From assembly GCF_029697505.1 (NCBI RefSeq), contig NZ_JARJEF010000008.1, positions 62,001-126,000 on the forward strand: a stretch of DNA of 64,000 bases. The letters are read 5' to 3'. The notes under the pieces were generated by a model. The model had not been told where the DNA came from, made no database searches, and was given only the letters and a program-made list of their open reading frames with translations. The translations under genes were made by a program, and so were the position numbers. The DNA comes from Pseudophaeobacter profundi. GTDB taxonomy: Bacteria > Pseudomonadota > Alphaproteobacteria > Rhodobacterales > Rhodobacteraceae. Positions 17,061 through 25,333 of this stretch are shown in pieces. The stretch's first letter is position 1; each line of letters starts with the position of its first letter.

Positions 17061-17555
17061 TTAGGCGTCCCGACGATAGATAAAGCAACGCCCCGCGACC
17101 GCTTCGGAAGGCAGTGGCATTTCGCGCAGCGCGTCAAAATACATCCGGTCCGAAGAAACCATCAAACCACCCACCGCCAAGAGCGGCTCGACCAGAGGTG
17201 AGATAAGCCGGGCGAAAGCATCGTTTTTGTCCCGGTTATGGCCGCCCAGGTCCGCGTGAATGAGGCTGGCCGTCGCGCCAAACCGCTTCAACGCCGCTGG
17301 CAGGGTTTCGCGCACATCGCCCAGGATGACACGATCTTCTGGCGGGGTGCTGTCTGGATGCGAGGCAACAGCGCGTTCAAAGACGTACAGATCCCGCCCC
17401 GTCACATTGTGCTTCATGTGGTGATAGGTGCGCCCGTTGCCCAGGCCCAGTTCGAACACCGGTCCCGAAAGGGATGCCGTCTCGCGGATGCCAAAATCCA
17501 GACAGGCGCGTTGCGACACCATGCGATCAATAAAAAGGTCTAGTCGGGTGATCAT
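17061..17555 (-). CDS. Small SAM-methyltransferase-like protein
   Basis: 164 residues. The motif VFELGLGNGRTYHHM (about 33-47) corresponds to the glycine-rich SAM-binding loop of class I methyltransferases, and VILGDVRETLPAAL to motif II/III. There is no obvious catalytic or substrate domain, so activity is uncertain. ATG 17555 follows GGAGA. A clear paralogue lies at 34162-34638 in this window, sharing the GLGNGRTY loop and overall length. Here it stands beside the glutathione transferase rather than in the glycan operon. Confidence 0.7.
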   Translation of the reverse strand: MITRLDLFIDRMVSQRACLDFGIRETASLSGPVFELGLGNGRTYHHMKHNVTGRDLYVFERAVASHPDSTPPEDRVILGDVRETLPAALKRFGATASLIHADLGGHNRDKNDAFARLISPLVEPLLAVGGLMVSSDRMYFDALREMPLPSEAVAGRCFIYRRDA

Positions 17556-17858
17556 GGCAGGTCTCCTTTGGGCAGCTGATGGTGCCGGCTGATCTTGGCG
17601 GTACTCCAGCCCGCCACATACCCACCCTGCCTGTCAGATCTTGGCACAAATGTGTAGCACTTGCCGAAGATCACCGGCAGCACAGGACAATATTGTGTCC
17701 CTAGGGTGCCGCTGGATCAGTTTTCGACCCGCAACCCCTTTGTTTGGCAAATGGGATTTGACTAGACCGTCGCCACCGCGCCATGGTGAAGCCAAAAAAC
17801 AACCGAACAAGACGGGACCGTTATGACAGGGACAACACATCACGGCAGGCGGCGCTGA
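17556..17858. other. Intergenic region, 303 bp
   Basis: Divergent gap between the methyltransferase-like gene and the ABC importer operon. I see no convincing gene or RNA. A possible importer promoter element, TTTGACT near 17757, lies about 100 bp before the start codon, but no matched -10 element is clear. Confidence 0.5.
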
Positions 17859-19631
17859 ATGGTGCCTTTGCTTTCTGTAAGAAACCTTACCATCGGCTTT
17901 GGCAAGGATGACCCTGTCGTGCGTGACGTCAATTTTGATGTCGCCGAGGGCGAAACCCTGGCGCTGGTTGGCGAGAGCGGATCCGGAAAAACCGTGAGCT
18001 GCCGCGCGGTGCTGCGCGTTCTGCCCAAAGTTGCCCAGATTCGCAGCGGCAGCATCACCCTTCGCAATGGTACGGGCACTACTGATTTGGTCACCCTGCC
18101 GGAACGCGCCATGCGGGATCTGCGCGGCAATCAGATTTCGATGATCTTTCAGGAACCAATGCGCTCTTTGTCGCCGCTGCACCGTATTGGCAACCAGGTG
18201 GCAGAGGTGCTCTGGCTGCATGGCCGCAAAAGCGAGGCCAGCGCCAAGAAAGAGGTCCTTGCCTGTTTTGACCGTGTCGGCTTTCCCGATCCCGAACGCA
18301 CCTATAGTTCCTATCCGTTTGAACTGTCTGGCGGGATGCGGCAGCGGGCGATGATCGCAATGGCCATGGTGGCCAAGCCCAAACTGCTGATTGCGGATGA
18401 ACCAACGACGGCGCTGGATGTGACAACACAGGCGCAGGTTCTGGGCCTGATGAAGGAATTGCAACGCGATACCGGCATGGCAATGATCCTGGTCACCCAT
18501 GACCTGGGCGTGGTTGCCAATATGGCGGAACAGGTGGTGGTGATGCACAAGGGCCGGGTGATGGAATCCGGCGCTGCCGAACCGCTGCTTTCTACCCCGG
18601 CCCATGCCTATACCCGCGCGCTGATGAAGGCGGCGCCGCAAATCCCCGCCAATGTCGCGCCCAAGCCGATAGAGCCCACTACCGACCTGATCCTGGAAAT
18701 GAACGCAGTTTCAAAGACCTATAGCATGCGGGCAGGCAAGGGCTGGAAGGCCCCCAGCCTGATCTATGCCTGCTGCGGCATTGATCTGCATCTGCCGCGC
18801 GGCAAGACGCTGGCGATTGTCGGCGAGAGCGGATCGGGCAAGACCACCGCCGCGCGCATTGCCCTGGGCGCCGAGCCGCCTGATCAGGGCGGGCAGGTGC
18901 TGTTTCGGCCGACCAAGGGCGCAGATCCGATTGAGGTGCACCAGATGGACCGCACCGCGCGCACCGCCTTTCAGCGCGAGGCGCAGATGGTGTTTCAGGA
19001 TCCCTATTCCTCGCTCAGCCCAAGGATGCGGATTTTTGATACCATGGTTGAACCGCTGGAAATCCACCGCATTGGCAGCCGGGCAGAACAGCGCGACAAG
19101 GCCGCCGAGATGCTGCAGATGGTTGGCCTTGGAAGGGATATGCTGCAGCGCTATCCGCATGCGTTTTCTGGTGGCCAACGCCAGCGCCTGTCGATTGCCC
19201 GCGCCCTGATGCTGGATCCTTCGCTGCTGGTCTGCGACGAGCCCACCTCGGCGCTGGATGTTTCGGTGCAGGAACAGATCCTGCGCCTGTTGGAAAGGAT
19301 CCGCGACCAGAAGCAGCTTTCATATCTGTTTATCAGCCATGATCTTGCCGTGGTGGCGCGCATCGCCGACGAAGTGGCGGTCATGCGCCGTGGGCTGGTG
19401 GTCGAACAGGCCAGCCCGGAAACTCTGTTCCACAACCCGCAACACCCCTATACTAAGGCGCTGATTGCGGCGCAGCCCGAACCTGACATTCATCGCCCCA
19501 TTGATCTCAAGCTGGTGGCGCAGGGGGCTGGCAGCCCGGAAAATTGGCCAGAACATTTTCGCTTCGCAGGCTATGATGCACCGCCGCTGGTGCCGCTAGA
19601 GCCCGGACACAAGGTACGCTGTCATGTCTAA
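17859..19631 (+). CDS. Peptide-type ABC transporter, fused double ATPase subunit
   Basis: 590 residues containing two complete nucleotide-binding domains, equivalent to DppD and DppF joined. Walker A motifs VGESGSGKT occur twice (about 38-46 and 322-330). Signatures LSGGMRQR and FSGGQRQR and Walker B LLIADEPT and LLVCDEPT are all intact. Each half ends with the oligopeptide/dipeptide C-terminal extension (HPYTKAL in the second, HAYTRAL in the first). It energises uptake by the substrate-binding protein and two permeases encoded directly downstream, with an 8-bp overlap to the next gene. Having the ATPase gene first is less common than binding protein first. Confidence 0.92.
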   Translation: MVPLLSVRNLTIGFGKDDPVVRDVNFDVAEGETLALVGESGSGKTVSCRAVLRVLPKVAQIRSGSITLRNGTGTTDLVTLPERAMRDLRGNQISMIFQEPMRSLSPLHRIGNQVAEVLWLHGRKSEASAKKEVLACFDRVGFPDPERTYSSYPFELSGGMRQRAMIAMAMVAKPKLLIADEPTTALDVTTQAQVLGLMKELQRDTGMAMILVTHDLGVVANMAEQVVVMHKGRVMESGAAEPLLSTPAHAYTRALMKAAPQIPANVAPKPIEPTTDLILEMNAVSKTYSMRAGKGWKAPSLIYACCGIDLHLPRGKTLAIVGESGSGKTTAARIALGAEPPDQGGQVLFRPTKGADPIEVHQMDRTARTAFQREAQMVFQDPYSSLSPRMRIFDTMVEPLEIHRIGSRAEQRDKAAEMLQMVGLGRDMLQRYPHAFSGGQRQRLSIARALMLDPSLLVCDEPTSALDVSVQEQILRLLERIRDQKQLSYLFISHDLAVVARIADEVAVMRRGLVVEQASPETLFHNPQHPYTKALIAAQPEPDIHRPIDLKLVAQGAGSPENWPEHFRFAGYDAPPLVPLEPGHKVRCHV

Positions 19632-21573
19632 GCCACGCCTCATCCAAGCCCGTAAATTTGCCAGGTCTTTGGCCTGCTCTGTCGCTGCTGCGGCCTTGAC
19701 GCTGATGGCAGGCGCTGCAGCGGCTGGCCCCAGCTTTGTAGAAAGCAGTTTCTGGCAGACTGAAGTGGACATAGGCCACCTGCCGCCGGTGTCTGAACGA
19801 CTGCCGCATATTCCATTGATTGTAGACCTAGCTGCCAAGGGCCGCAGCTTTGGTCAGCAGGGCGGTACGCTCAACACCATGGTCACCCGCTCCAAGGACA
19901 TCCGCCAGATGGTTGTCTACGGCTATGCCCGGCTGGTGGGTTATAGCGAAGACTACCAGCTGCAGCCCGATATCCTGCACAGTTTCGAGAATGTCGGCAA
20001 CAGGCGCTTCACGCTGAATCTGCGCCCTGGCCACCGCTGGTCCAGTGGCGATCCCTTCACCTCTGCCGATTTTGAATATTGGTGGAAGGATATCGCCAAT
20101 AATCCGCTGCTCAGCCCCGCCGGGCCGCCTGATTTTCTCTATGTGGATGGCGGCCTCCCCCGGGTCAGCTTCCCGGATGAAACCACGGTGATCTATGAAT
20201 GGGACCAGCCCAATCCGCAGTTCTTGCAAAGCCTGGCCCAGGCACGCCCGCCCTTTATCTACCGCCCCTCGGCCTATCTGAAGCAGTTTCACGCCGACTA
20301 TACCGATGCCGAAAGCCTGGCCGCCGAAGTCGACTATGCCCGCGTCAAAAGCTGGGCCGCGCTGCACAACAAATACGACAACATGTACAAATACGATAAT
20401 CACGAGCTGCCCACCCTGCAGCCCTGGATCAATGCCACCCCCGGCAAGCGGATCCGCCATCAGTTTGTGCGCAACCCCTACTACCACAGGGTCGACAGTA
20501 AGGGCGTGCAGCTCCCCTATATCGACACCGTCGAAATGGAAATCGTTGCAGGTGGGCTGGTGGCGGCAAAATCCAACGCGGGCCAAGCCGACCTACAGGC
20601 GCGTGGGCTGGGCTTTCGGGACATCCCGATCCTGCGCAAGGGCGAAACAGAAGGCGGCAATTACCAGACCTATCTTTGGGGCACCGGCGCTGCTTCGCAG
20701 ATCGCGATCTACCCCAACCTAAATGTAAAAGACGCGGTCTGGCGCAGTGTGCTGCGCGATGTACGGGTGCGCCGGGCGCTGTCACTTTCGATCAACCGCC
20801 CGGCCATCAACAGGGCGCTCTATTTCAAACTGGCCAAGCCCGGCGCCATGACCGTGCTGGAACAAAGCCCGTTTTTTGACCCGATGCTGCGTGACTCCTG
20901 GGCCTCTTTCGACCCAGAACTGGCCAACCAGTTGCTGGATGAAGCCGGGCTTACGGAAAAAGACGGCTATGGCATCCGTATCCTCCCCGATGGCCGCCGG
21001 ATGGAACTGGTGGTGGAAACCGCCGGCGAGCGGCAAGAGGTGGAAAACGCGCTGCAAATCATCACCGATGACTGGAACGATGTCGGCGTCAAACTGGTGA
21101 TGCGCCCGCTGGACCGGGATATTTTGCGCAATCGGGTGTTTTCCGGCACCACCATGGCATCGGTCTGGTACGGATGGGACAACGGCCTGCCACAAAACCA
21201 TACCTCTCCGGCCTATCTGGCACCGACAGATCAGGTGTTTCTGGCCTGGCCCAAATGGGGTCAATATTACCAAACCAACGGGACCTCTGGTGAAGCGCCT
21301 GACATGGAACCCGCTCAGCGTCTGCTGTCACTGTTGCACGACTGGGAAGCCGCCGAGAATGACAGCGACCGCGCAACCGCCTGGCGCCAGATGCTCAAGA
21401 TCCATGCCGAGCAGGTCTTTGGCATCGGCATCGTCGCGGCGGCACCGCAGCCGGTGGTTGTATCAAACCGGTTACGCAATGTGCCCAAACGCGCCATCTG
21501 GGCCTGGGAACCCGGCGCCCATTTTGGCATCTACCGCCCTGATGAGTTCTTCTTTCAGGATGGTGAAAGCTGA
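19624..21573 (+). CDS. ABC transporter substrate-binding protein, family 5
   Basis: 649-residue SBP_bac_5 protein with a signal peptide (positively charged start, hydrophobic LTLMAGAAAA, cleavage about residue 36). It is longer than typical DppA (about 535). The family 5 blocks are present: GGTLNTMVTRSKDI near the N-terminus, RFTLNLRPGHRWSSGDPFTSADF, and VRRALSLSINRPAINRALYF. It should capture a peptide or other elongated solute in the periplasm and hand it to the two permeases. ATG 19624 lies within the ATPase gene and the stop overlaps the next gene by 1 bp. Ligand unknown; the CoA-transferase at the operon end hints at an organic acid or opine-like compound. Confidence 0.9.
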   Translation: MSKPRLIQARKFARSLACSVAAAALTLMAGAAAAGPSFVESSFWQTEVDIGHLPPVSERLPHIPLIVDLAAKGRSFGQQGGTLNTMVTRSKDIRQMVVYGYARLVGYSEDYQLQPDILHSFENVGNRRFTLNLRPGHRWSSGDPFTSADFEYWWKDIANNPLLSPAGPPDFLYVDGGLPRVSFPDETTVIYEWDQPNPQFLQSLAQARPPFIYRPSAYLKQFHADYTDAESLAAEVDYARVKSWAALHNKYDNMYKYDNHELPTLQPWINATPGKRIRHQFVRNPYYHRVDSKGVQLPYIDTVEMEIVAGGLVAAKSNAGQADLQARGLGFRDIPILRKGETEGGNYQTYLWGTGAASQIAIYPNLNVKDAVWRSVLRDVRVRRALSLSINRPAINRALYFKLAKPGAMTVLEQSPFFDPMLRDSWASFDPELANQLLDEAGLTEKDGYGIRILPDGRRMELVVETAGERQEVENALQIITDDWNDVGVKLVMRPLDRDILRNRVFSGTTMASVWYGWDNGLPQNHTSPAYLAPTDQVFLAWPKWGQYYQTNGTSGEAPDMEPAQRLLSLLHDWEAAENDSDRATAWRQMLKIHAEQVFGIGIVAAAPQPVVVSNRLRNVPKRAIWAWEPGAHFGIYRPDEFFFQDGES

Positions 21574-22601
21574 TGCCAATTCTGCGCTACGCCCTCTATC
21601 GCTTTGGCACCATGCTGCTGACGCTCTGGGTGGTGTCCATTCTGGTGTTTGCCATCATCAACCTGCCGCCGGGGGACTATCTGTCCAACCAGATTGCTGA
21701 ACTGCGCGCCAGCGGCCAATCAGCCGGTGTGGCCAAGGCCGAATTTCTGCGCAGCGAATATGCCTTGGATAAACCTCTCTGGCAGCAGTATTTCATCTGG
21801 GTTGGCTTTTTGCCGGGGCCGCATGGGTTTTCCGGCTTGATGCAGGGCAATTTTGGCTGGTCCTTTGAATTTGACAGTCCCGTGGCCGAGATTGTCGGTG
21901 ACAGTCTCTGGTTGACCGTGTTGGTCAATCTGGCTGCTGTTATCTTTGTCTATGTCGTGGCCCTGCCCCTGGGCGTGCTGGCAGCAGCGCGGGCGCGCAG
22001 CTGGGTGGACTACACCTCGGCCTTTGTCGGTTATCTCGGCCTGGCCACACCCAACTTTCTGCTGGCGCTAATCCTGTTTTACTATGGCCACCGCTGGTTT
22101 GATCTACCCATTGGCGGCCTTATGGATCCCAGTTTGGAAGGTCTGCCGATGAGTTGGGAGAAGGTGAAATCCATCCTCATCCACCTGATTGTGCCAACCT
22201 TCGTGATTGGCACCTCCGGGGCCTCGGCGATGATGCAGCGGCTGCGAGCCAATATGCTGGACGAGCTGGGCAAACCCTATGTGGAAACCGCCGTGGCCAA
22301 GGGCATGTCACCGTCCAGGATGCTGGCAAAGTATCCGCTGCGGGTGGCCTTCAACCCCTTTGTTGCAGATATCGGCAACCTGCTGCCGGCAATGATCTCC
22401 GGCTCGGTGTTGGTTTCGGTTGTTCTTGGGTTGCAAACCATCGGCCCTACCCTGCTGACAGCACTCAAGACGCAGGACATGTTCCTATCCGGATTTGTTC
22501 TGATGTTTGTGGCGCTGCTGACCCTGATAGGAACGATGATTTCCGATGTCCTGCTGGTCCTCTTGGACCCCCGCATTCGATATGAGGGGCGCAAAGCATG
22601 A
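21573..22601 (+). CDS. ABC transporter permease (DppB type)
   Basis: 342 residues, about six transmembrane helices with the DppB N-terminal pattern (YALYRFGTMLLTLWVVSILVF). The EAA coupling loop VAKGMSPSRMLAKYPLRVAFNP contacts the ATPase. A region of about 80 residues between TM1 and TM2 is periplasmic, as usual in the family. It forms the channel together with the next gene, which it overlaps by 4 bp (ATGA). Confidence 0.92.
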   Translation: MPILRYALYRFGTMLLTLWVVSILVFAIINLPPGDYLSNQIAELRASGQSAGVAKAEFLRSEYALDKPLWQQYFIWVGFLPGPHGFSGLMQGNFGWSFEFDSPVAEIVGDSLWLTVLVNLAAVIFVYVVALPLGVLAAARARSWVDYTSAFVGYLGLATPNFLLALILFYYGHRWFDLPIGGLMDPSLEGLPMSWEKVKSILIHLIVPTFVIGTSGASAMMQRLRANMLDELGKPYVETAVAKGMSPSRMLAKYPLRVAFNPFVADIGNLLPAMISGSVLVSVVLGLQTIGPTLLTALKTQDMFLSGFVLMFVALLTLIGTMISDVLLVLLDPRIRYEGRKA

Positions 22602-23752
22602 CCCAATTGCCTGATGGACGCTTTGTAGACGACGCCCCCTATGATCCCGACGCCGCCCTGCAAGAGCTGGAGCGCAAGGATCTGGACGCCCCCAACTGGG
22701 TGCTGATCTGGCGCAAGTTCAAGACCCACAGGCTTGGCCTGATTTCCGGTGCCTTCTTGTTGTTCTGCTATCTGCTGCTGCCGGTGATTGGCTTTATCGC
22801 GCCCTATGGCCCGAACCAACGCCTGAGCGAGCATCTCTATGCTCCACCGCAATCCATCAATCTGTTTCATGAGGGCGAATTCATTGGCCCCTTCATTTAC
22901 CCGATGACATCCGAAGCCGATCTGGAGACATTTCAATGGGTGTTCAAACCGGATCTCGACACTCCGCGCAAATTGGATTTTTTCTGCGAGGGAAAGACCT
23001 ATCACATTGCCGGGCTGATCCCCTCTGACACCCACCTGTTCTGCGCGCCCAAAGGTGCAACCGTGTTCCTCTGGGGCTCTGATCGGCTGGGCCGCGACAT
23101 CTTCAGCCGCATCCTCTATGGCGCGCAGCTGTCGCTGACGGTTGGCCTGATCGGGATTTCGGTCTCCTTTGTTCTGGGGATCTTCTTTGGGTCTGTTGCG
23201 GGGTATTTCGGCGGCAAGATCGACTGGGGGATCAACCGGCTGATCGAAGTCCTGCGCTCGCTGCCAGAGCTTCCTCTGTGGTTGGCGCTTTCGGCGGCGG
23301 TGCCGTCTAACTGGTCGCCGGTGGCGGTGTTTTTCATCATCTCCATAATCCTGGGAATCCTGGATTGGCCGGGGCTGGCGCGCTCTGTCCGGGCCAAGTT
23401 CCTATCCCTGCGCGAAGAAGAATATGTGCGCGCCGCCGAAATGATGGGCGCCTCCTCTGGGCGGGTCATTCGCAAACACCTGATCCCCAATTTCATGTCG
23501 CATCTCATTGCTTCCGCGACCCTGTCGATCCCGGCGATGATCTTGGGGGAAACCGCGCTGTCCTTCCTCGGGCTGGGGCTGCGCGCCCCCGCAGTCAGCT
23601 GGGGGGTGATGCTCAATGACGCGCAGAACCTCGCCTCGATCGAGATCTACCCCTGGACTGCAATCCCGATGCTGCCGATTGTCATCGTGGTACTGGCCTT
23701 CAACTTCTTTGGCGATGGGCTGCGCGACAGTCTCGACCCGTATCAGCAGTGA
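22598..23752 (+). CDS. ABC transporter permease (DppC type)
   Basis: 384 residues. The cytoplasmic N-terminal tail before TM1 (to about 45) and the domain order identify the DppC partner. Between TM1 and the GSDRLGRDIFSRILYGAQ block there is an enlarged periplasmic insertion (about residues 70-150, with two Cys), larger than in DppC. The EAA loop is RAAEMMGASSGRVIRKHLIPN. A GTGA overlap couples it to the CoA-transferase gene. Confidence 0.92.
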   Translation: MTQLPDGRFVDDAPYDPDAALQELERKDLDAPNWVLIWRKFKTHRLGLISGAFLLFCYLLLPVIGFIAPYGPNQRLSEHLYAPPQSINLFHEGEFIGPFIYPMTSEADLETFQWVFKPDLDTPRKLDFFCEGKTYHIAGLIPSDTHLFCAPKGATVFLWGSDRLGRDIFSRILYGAQLSLTVGLIGISVSFVLGIFFGSVAGYFGGKIDWGINRLIEVLRSLPELPLWLALSAAVPSNWSPVAVFFIISIILGILDWPGLARSVRAKFLSLREEEYVRAAEMMGASSGRVIRKHLIPNFMSHLIASATLSIPAMILGETALSFLGLGLRAPAVSWGVMLNDAQNLASIEIYPWTAIPMLPIVIVVLAFNFFGDGLRDSLDPYQQ

Positions 23753-25107
23753 CCCGGTCGCAGTTCCTGCCGCTGCTCCCCACACCGGGCAGCTATCACG
23801 TCACCGGAACGGGACGCTACACCAGCGCCTTTGCGGTAAGCGAACTCGCCAATGCCTGCTTTGCCGCCGTAGGGCAACAACTGGCAGAGTTGATGCAGGC
23901 AGGCGGGCTCAGCCACGATCTGCCCCCCGTCACGGTGAACCAGCGCCTTGCGTCCCTTTGGTTTGGCTACAGTTTTGCCGCGCAGGACTGGGACCTGCCA
24001 AGCCTATGGGATCCGATAGCGGGGAACTACCGGTGCAAAGACGGCTGGATCCGGCTGCATACCAATCTGCCCCATCATTGTGCAGCTGCCCTCTCAGTCC
24101 TGGGCTGTGCCAAAGACCGGGCAGCCGTGAGCGCAGCGGTCGCCACATGGGCCGGCGAACAGCTCGAAACTGGGATTGTCGCCCAAGGCGGTGTCGCTGC
24201 CTACATGCGAAACCGGGCGCAGTGGTTGGCCCATCCGCAGGGGCGCAGTGTCACCCAGGAACCTCTGGTGCACTGGGGCGCGCCGCGCCATGTCACCCCG
24301 CGCTCGCGCCCCATGGCCTCTGCGGCACGCCCTCTGGCAGGGCTGCGGGTGTTGGATCTGACACGGGTCCTTGCCGGACCAATTGCCACGCGTACCCTGG
24401 CGGGCCTTGGCGCAGAAGTGTTGCGGATAGACCCTCCTGGCTGGGATGAACCCGGTGTTATACCCGACATTTCCCTGGGCAAGACAATGACCAGCCTCGA
24501 CCTGCATGACCAAACAGATCGGCACAGATTCGAAGAGCTACTGGCACAGGCCGATGTTCTTGTGCATGGCTACCGTCCCGGCGCGCTGGATGGCTTGGGC
24601 TATACAGGGGCAACCCGCACAGCGCTGGCGCCAAACTGCATCGAGGTAAGCCTCAATGCCTATGGCTGGAGTGGCCCCTGGGCGGAGCGGCGCGGCTTTG
24701 ACAGCCTGGTACAGATGAGTGCAGGGATCGCAGACGCTGGCGCGCAGTGGGCCGAAACGGACAGACCAACTCCACTGCCTGTCCAGGCGCTGGATCACGC
24801 CACCGGCTACATGATGGCGGCGGCCGTGCTGCGGGCGCTAAAATCTGCAATGCTGGAAAATCGCGCCGCCAACGCGCGTCTGTCCCTGGCGCAAATGGCA
24901 GAGCAGCTGGCGCAAACGCCGCATCACCTTGACGGCCCAGCGCTTCACGCCGCAGAGGCAGACGACTATGCATGCGAGATCGAAAACAGCACCTGGGGGC
25001 CCGCGCGACGCTTGAAACCCGCCCTGCAAGTTGGTGGGACCCGGATGTATTGGGATCGCCCGGCCCAGGCCTGCGGCAGCGCCCCGGCCCGCTGGTCAAC
25101 AGCCTAG
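23749..25107 (+). CDS. CaiB/BaiF-type CoA-transferase with apparently swapped halves
   Basis: 452 residues, GTG start overlapping the permease stop. The usual N-terminal class III CoA-transferase block (PLAGLRVLDLTRVLAGP, then LGAEVLRIDPP) does not begin until about residue 192. The likely nucleophile Asp in QALDHATGYMMAA lies near 345. Residues about 80-170 (NYRCKDGWIRLHTNLPHH ... LSVLG ... MRNRAQWLAHPQG) instead resemble the C-terminal domain of the family, so the order is C-like then N-like. Compare the gene at 51164-52276, which has the standard order. It presumably moves CoA to or from an organic acid brought in by the adjacent importer. The C-terminal 60 residues are poorly conserved. 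Confidence 0.8.
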   Translation: MTRSQFLPLLPTPGSYHVTGTGRYTSAFAVSELANACFAAVGQQLAELMQAGGLSHDLPPVTVNQRLASLWFGYSFAAQDWDLPSLWDPIAGNYRCKDGWIRLHTNLPHHCAAALSVLGCAKDRAAVSAAVATWAGEQLETGIVAQGGVAAYMRNRAQWLAHPQGRSVTQEPLVHWGAPRHVTPRSRPMASAARPLAGLRVLDLTRVLAGPIATRTLAGLGAEVLRIDPPGWDEPGVIPDISLGKTMTSLDLHDQTDRHRFEELLAQADVLVHGYRPGALDGLGYTGATRTALAPNCIEVSLNAYGWSGPWAERRGFDSLVQMSAGIADAGAQWAETDRPTPLPVQALDHATGYMMAAAVLRALKSAMLENRAANARLSLAQMAEQLAQTPHHLDGPALHAAEADDYACEIENSTWGPARRLKPALQVGGTRMYWDRPAQACGSAPARWSTA

Positions 25108-25195
25108 ATCCACCAGCCCTGCAGGCAGCGCCCCGCCGGGCCTCTGGCCCGGCGCCCGGCCCAACGCCAGACGAGGCGCGTCAGCGGATCGGATT

Positions 25196-25216
25196 GGGGG
25201 CGGGAGCCCCCCCCCC
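25196..25216 (+). terminator. Terminator after the ABC importer/CoA-transferase operon
   Basis: Stem GGGGGC / GCCCCC with a GGGA loop, followed by more C and then TTGTTTAAT. It lies in the 226-bp convergent gap with the mechanosensitive channel gene. Confidence 0.5.
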
Positions 25217-25333
25217 TTGTTTAATCTCTCATATCAGGGCGACAGCGTTTCGCGTTTAACGCGCCGCATCATTCATACCCAACGCAGGCCTCATCAACGC
25301 ACCTCCTGCGCTGTCTTGCGGTCCCGAACGGCC

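Noticed and set aside
16960-17088. Upstream extension of the glutathione transferase
   Set aside because: AAGGAGG sits directly before ATG 16959 and the fold begins there.
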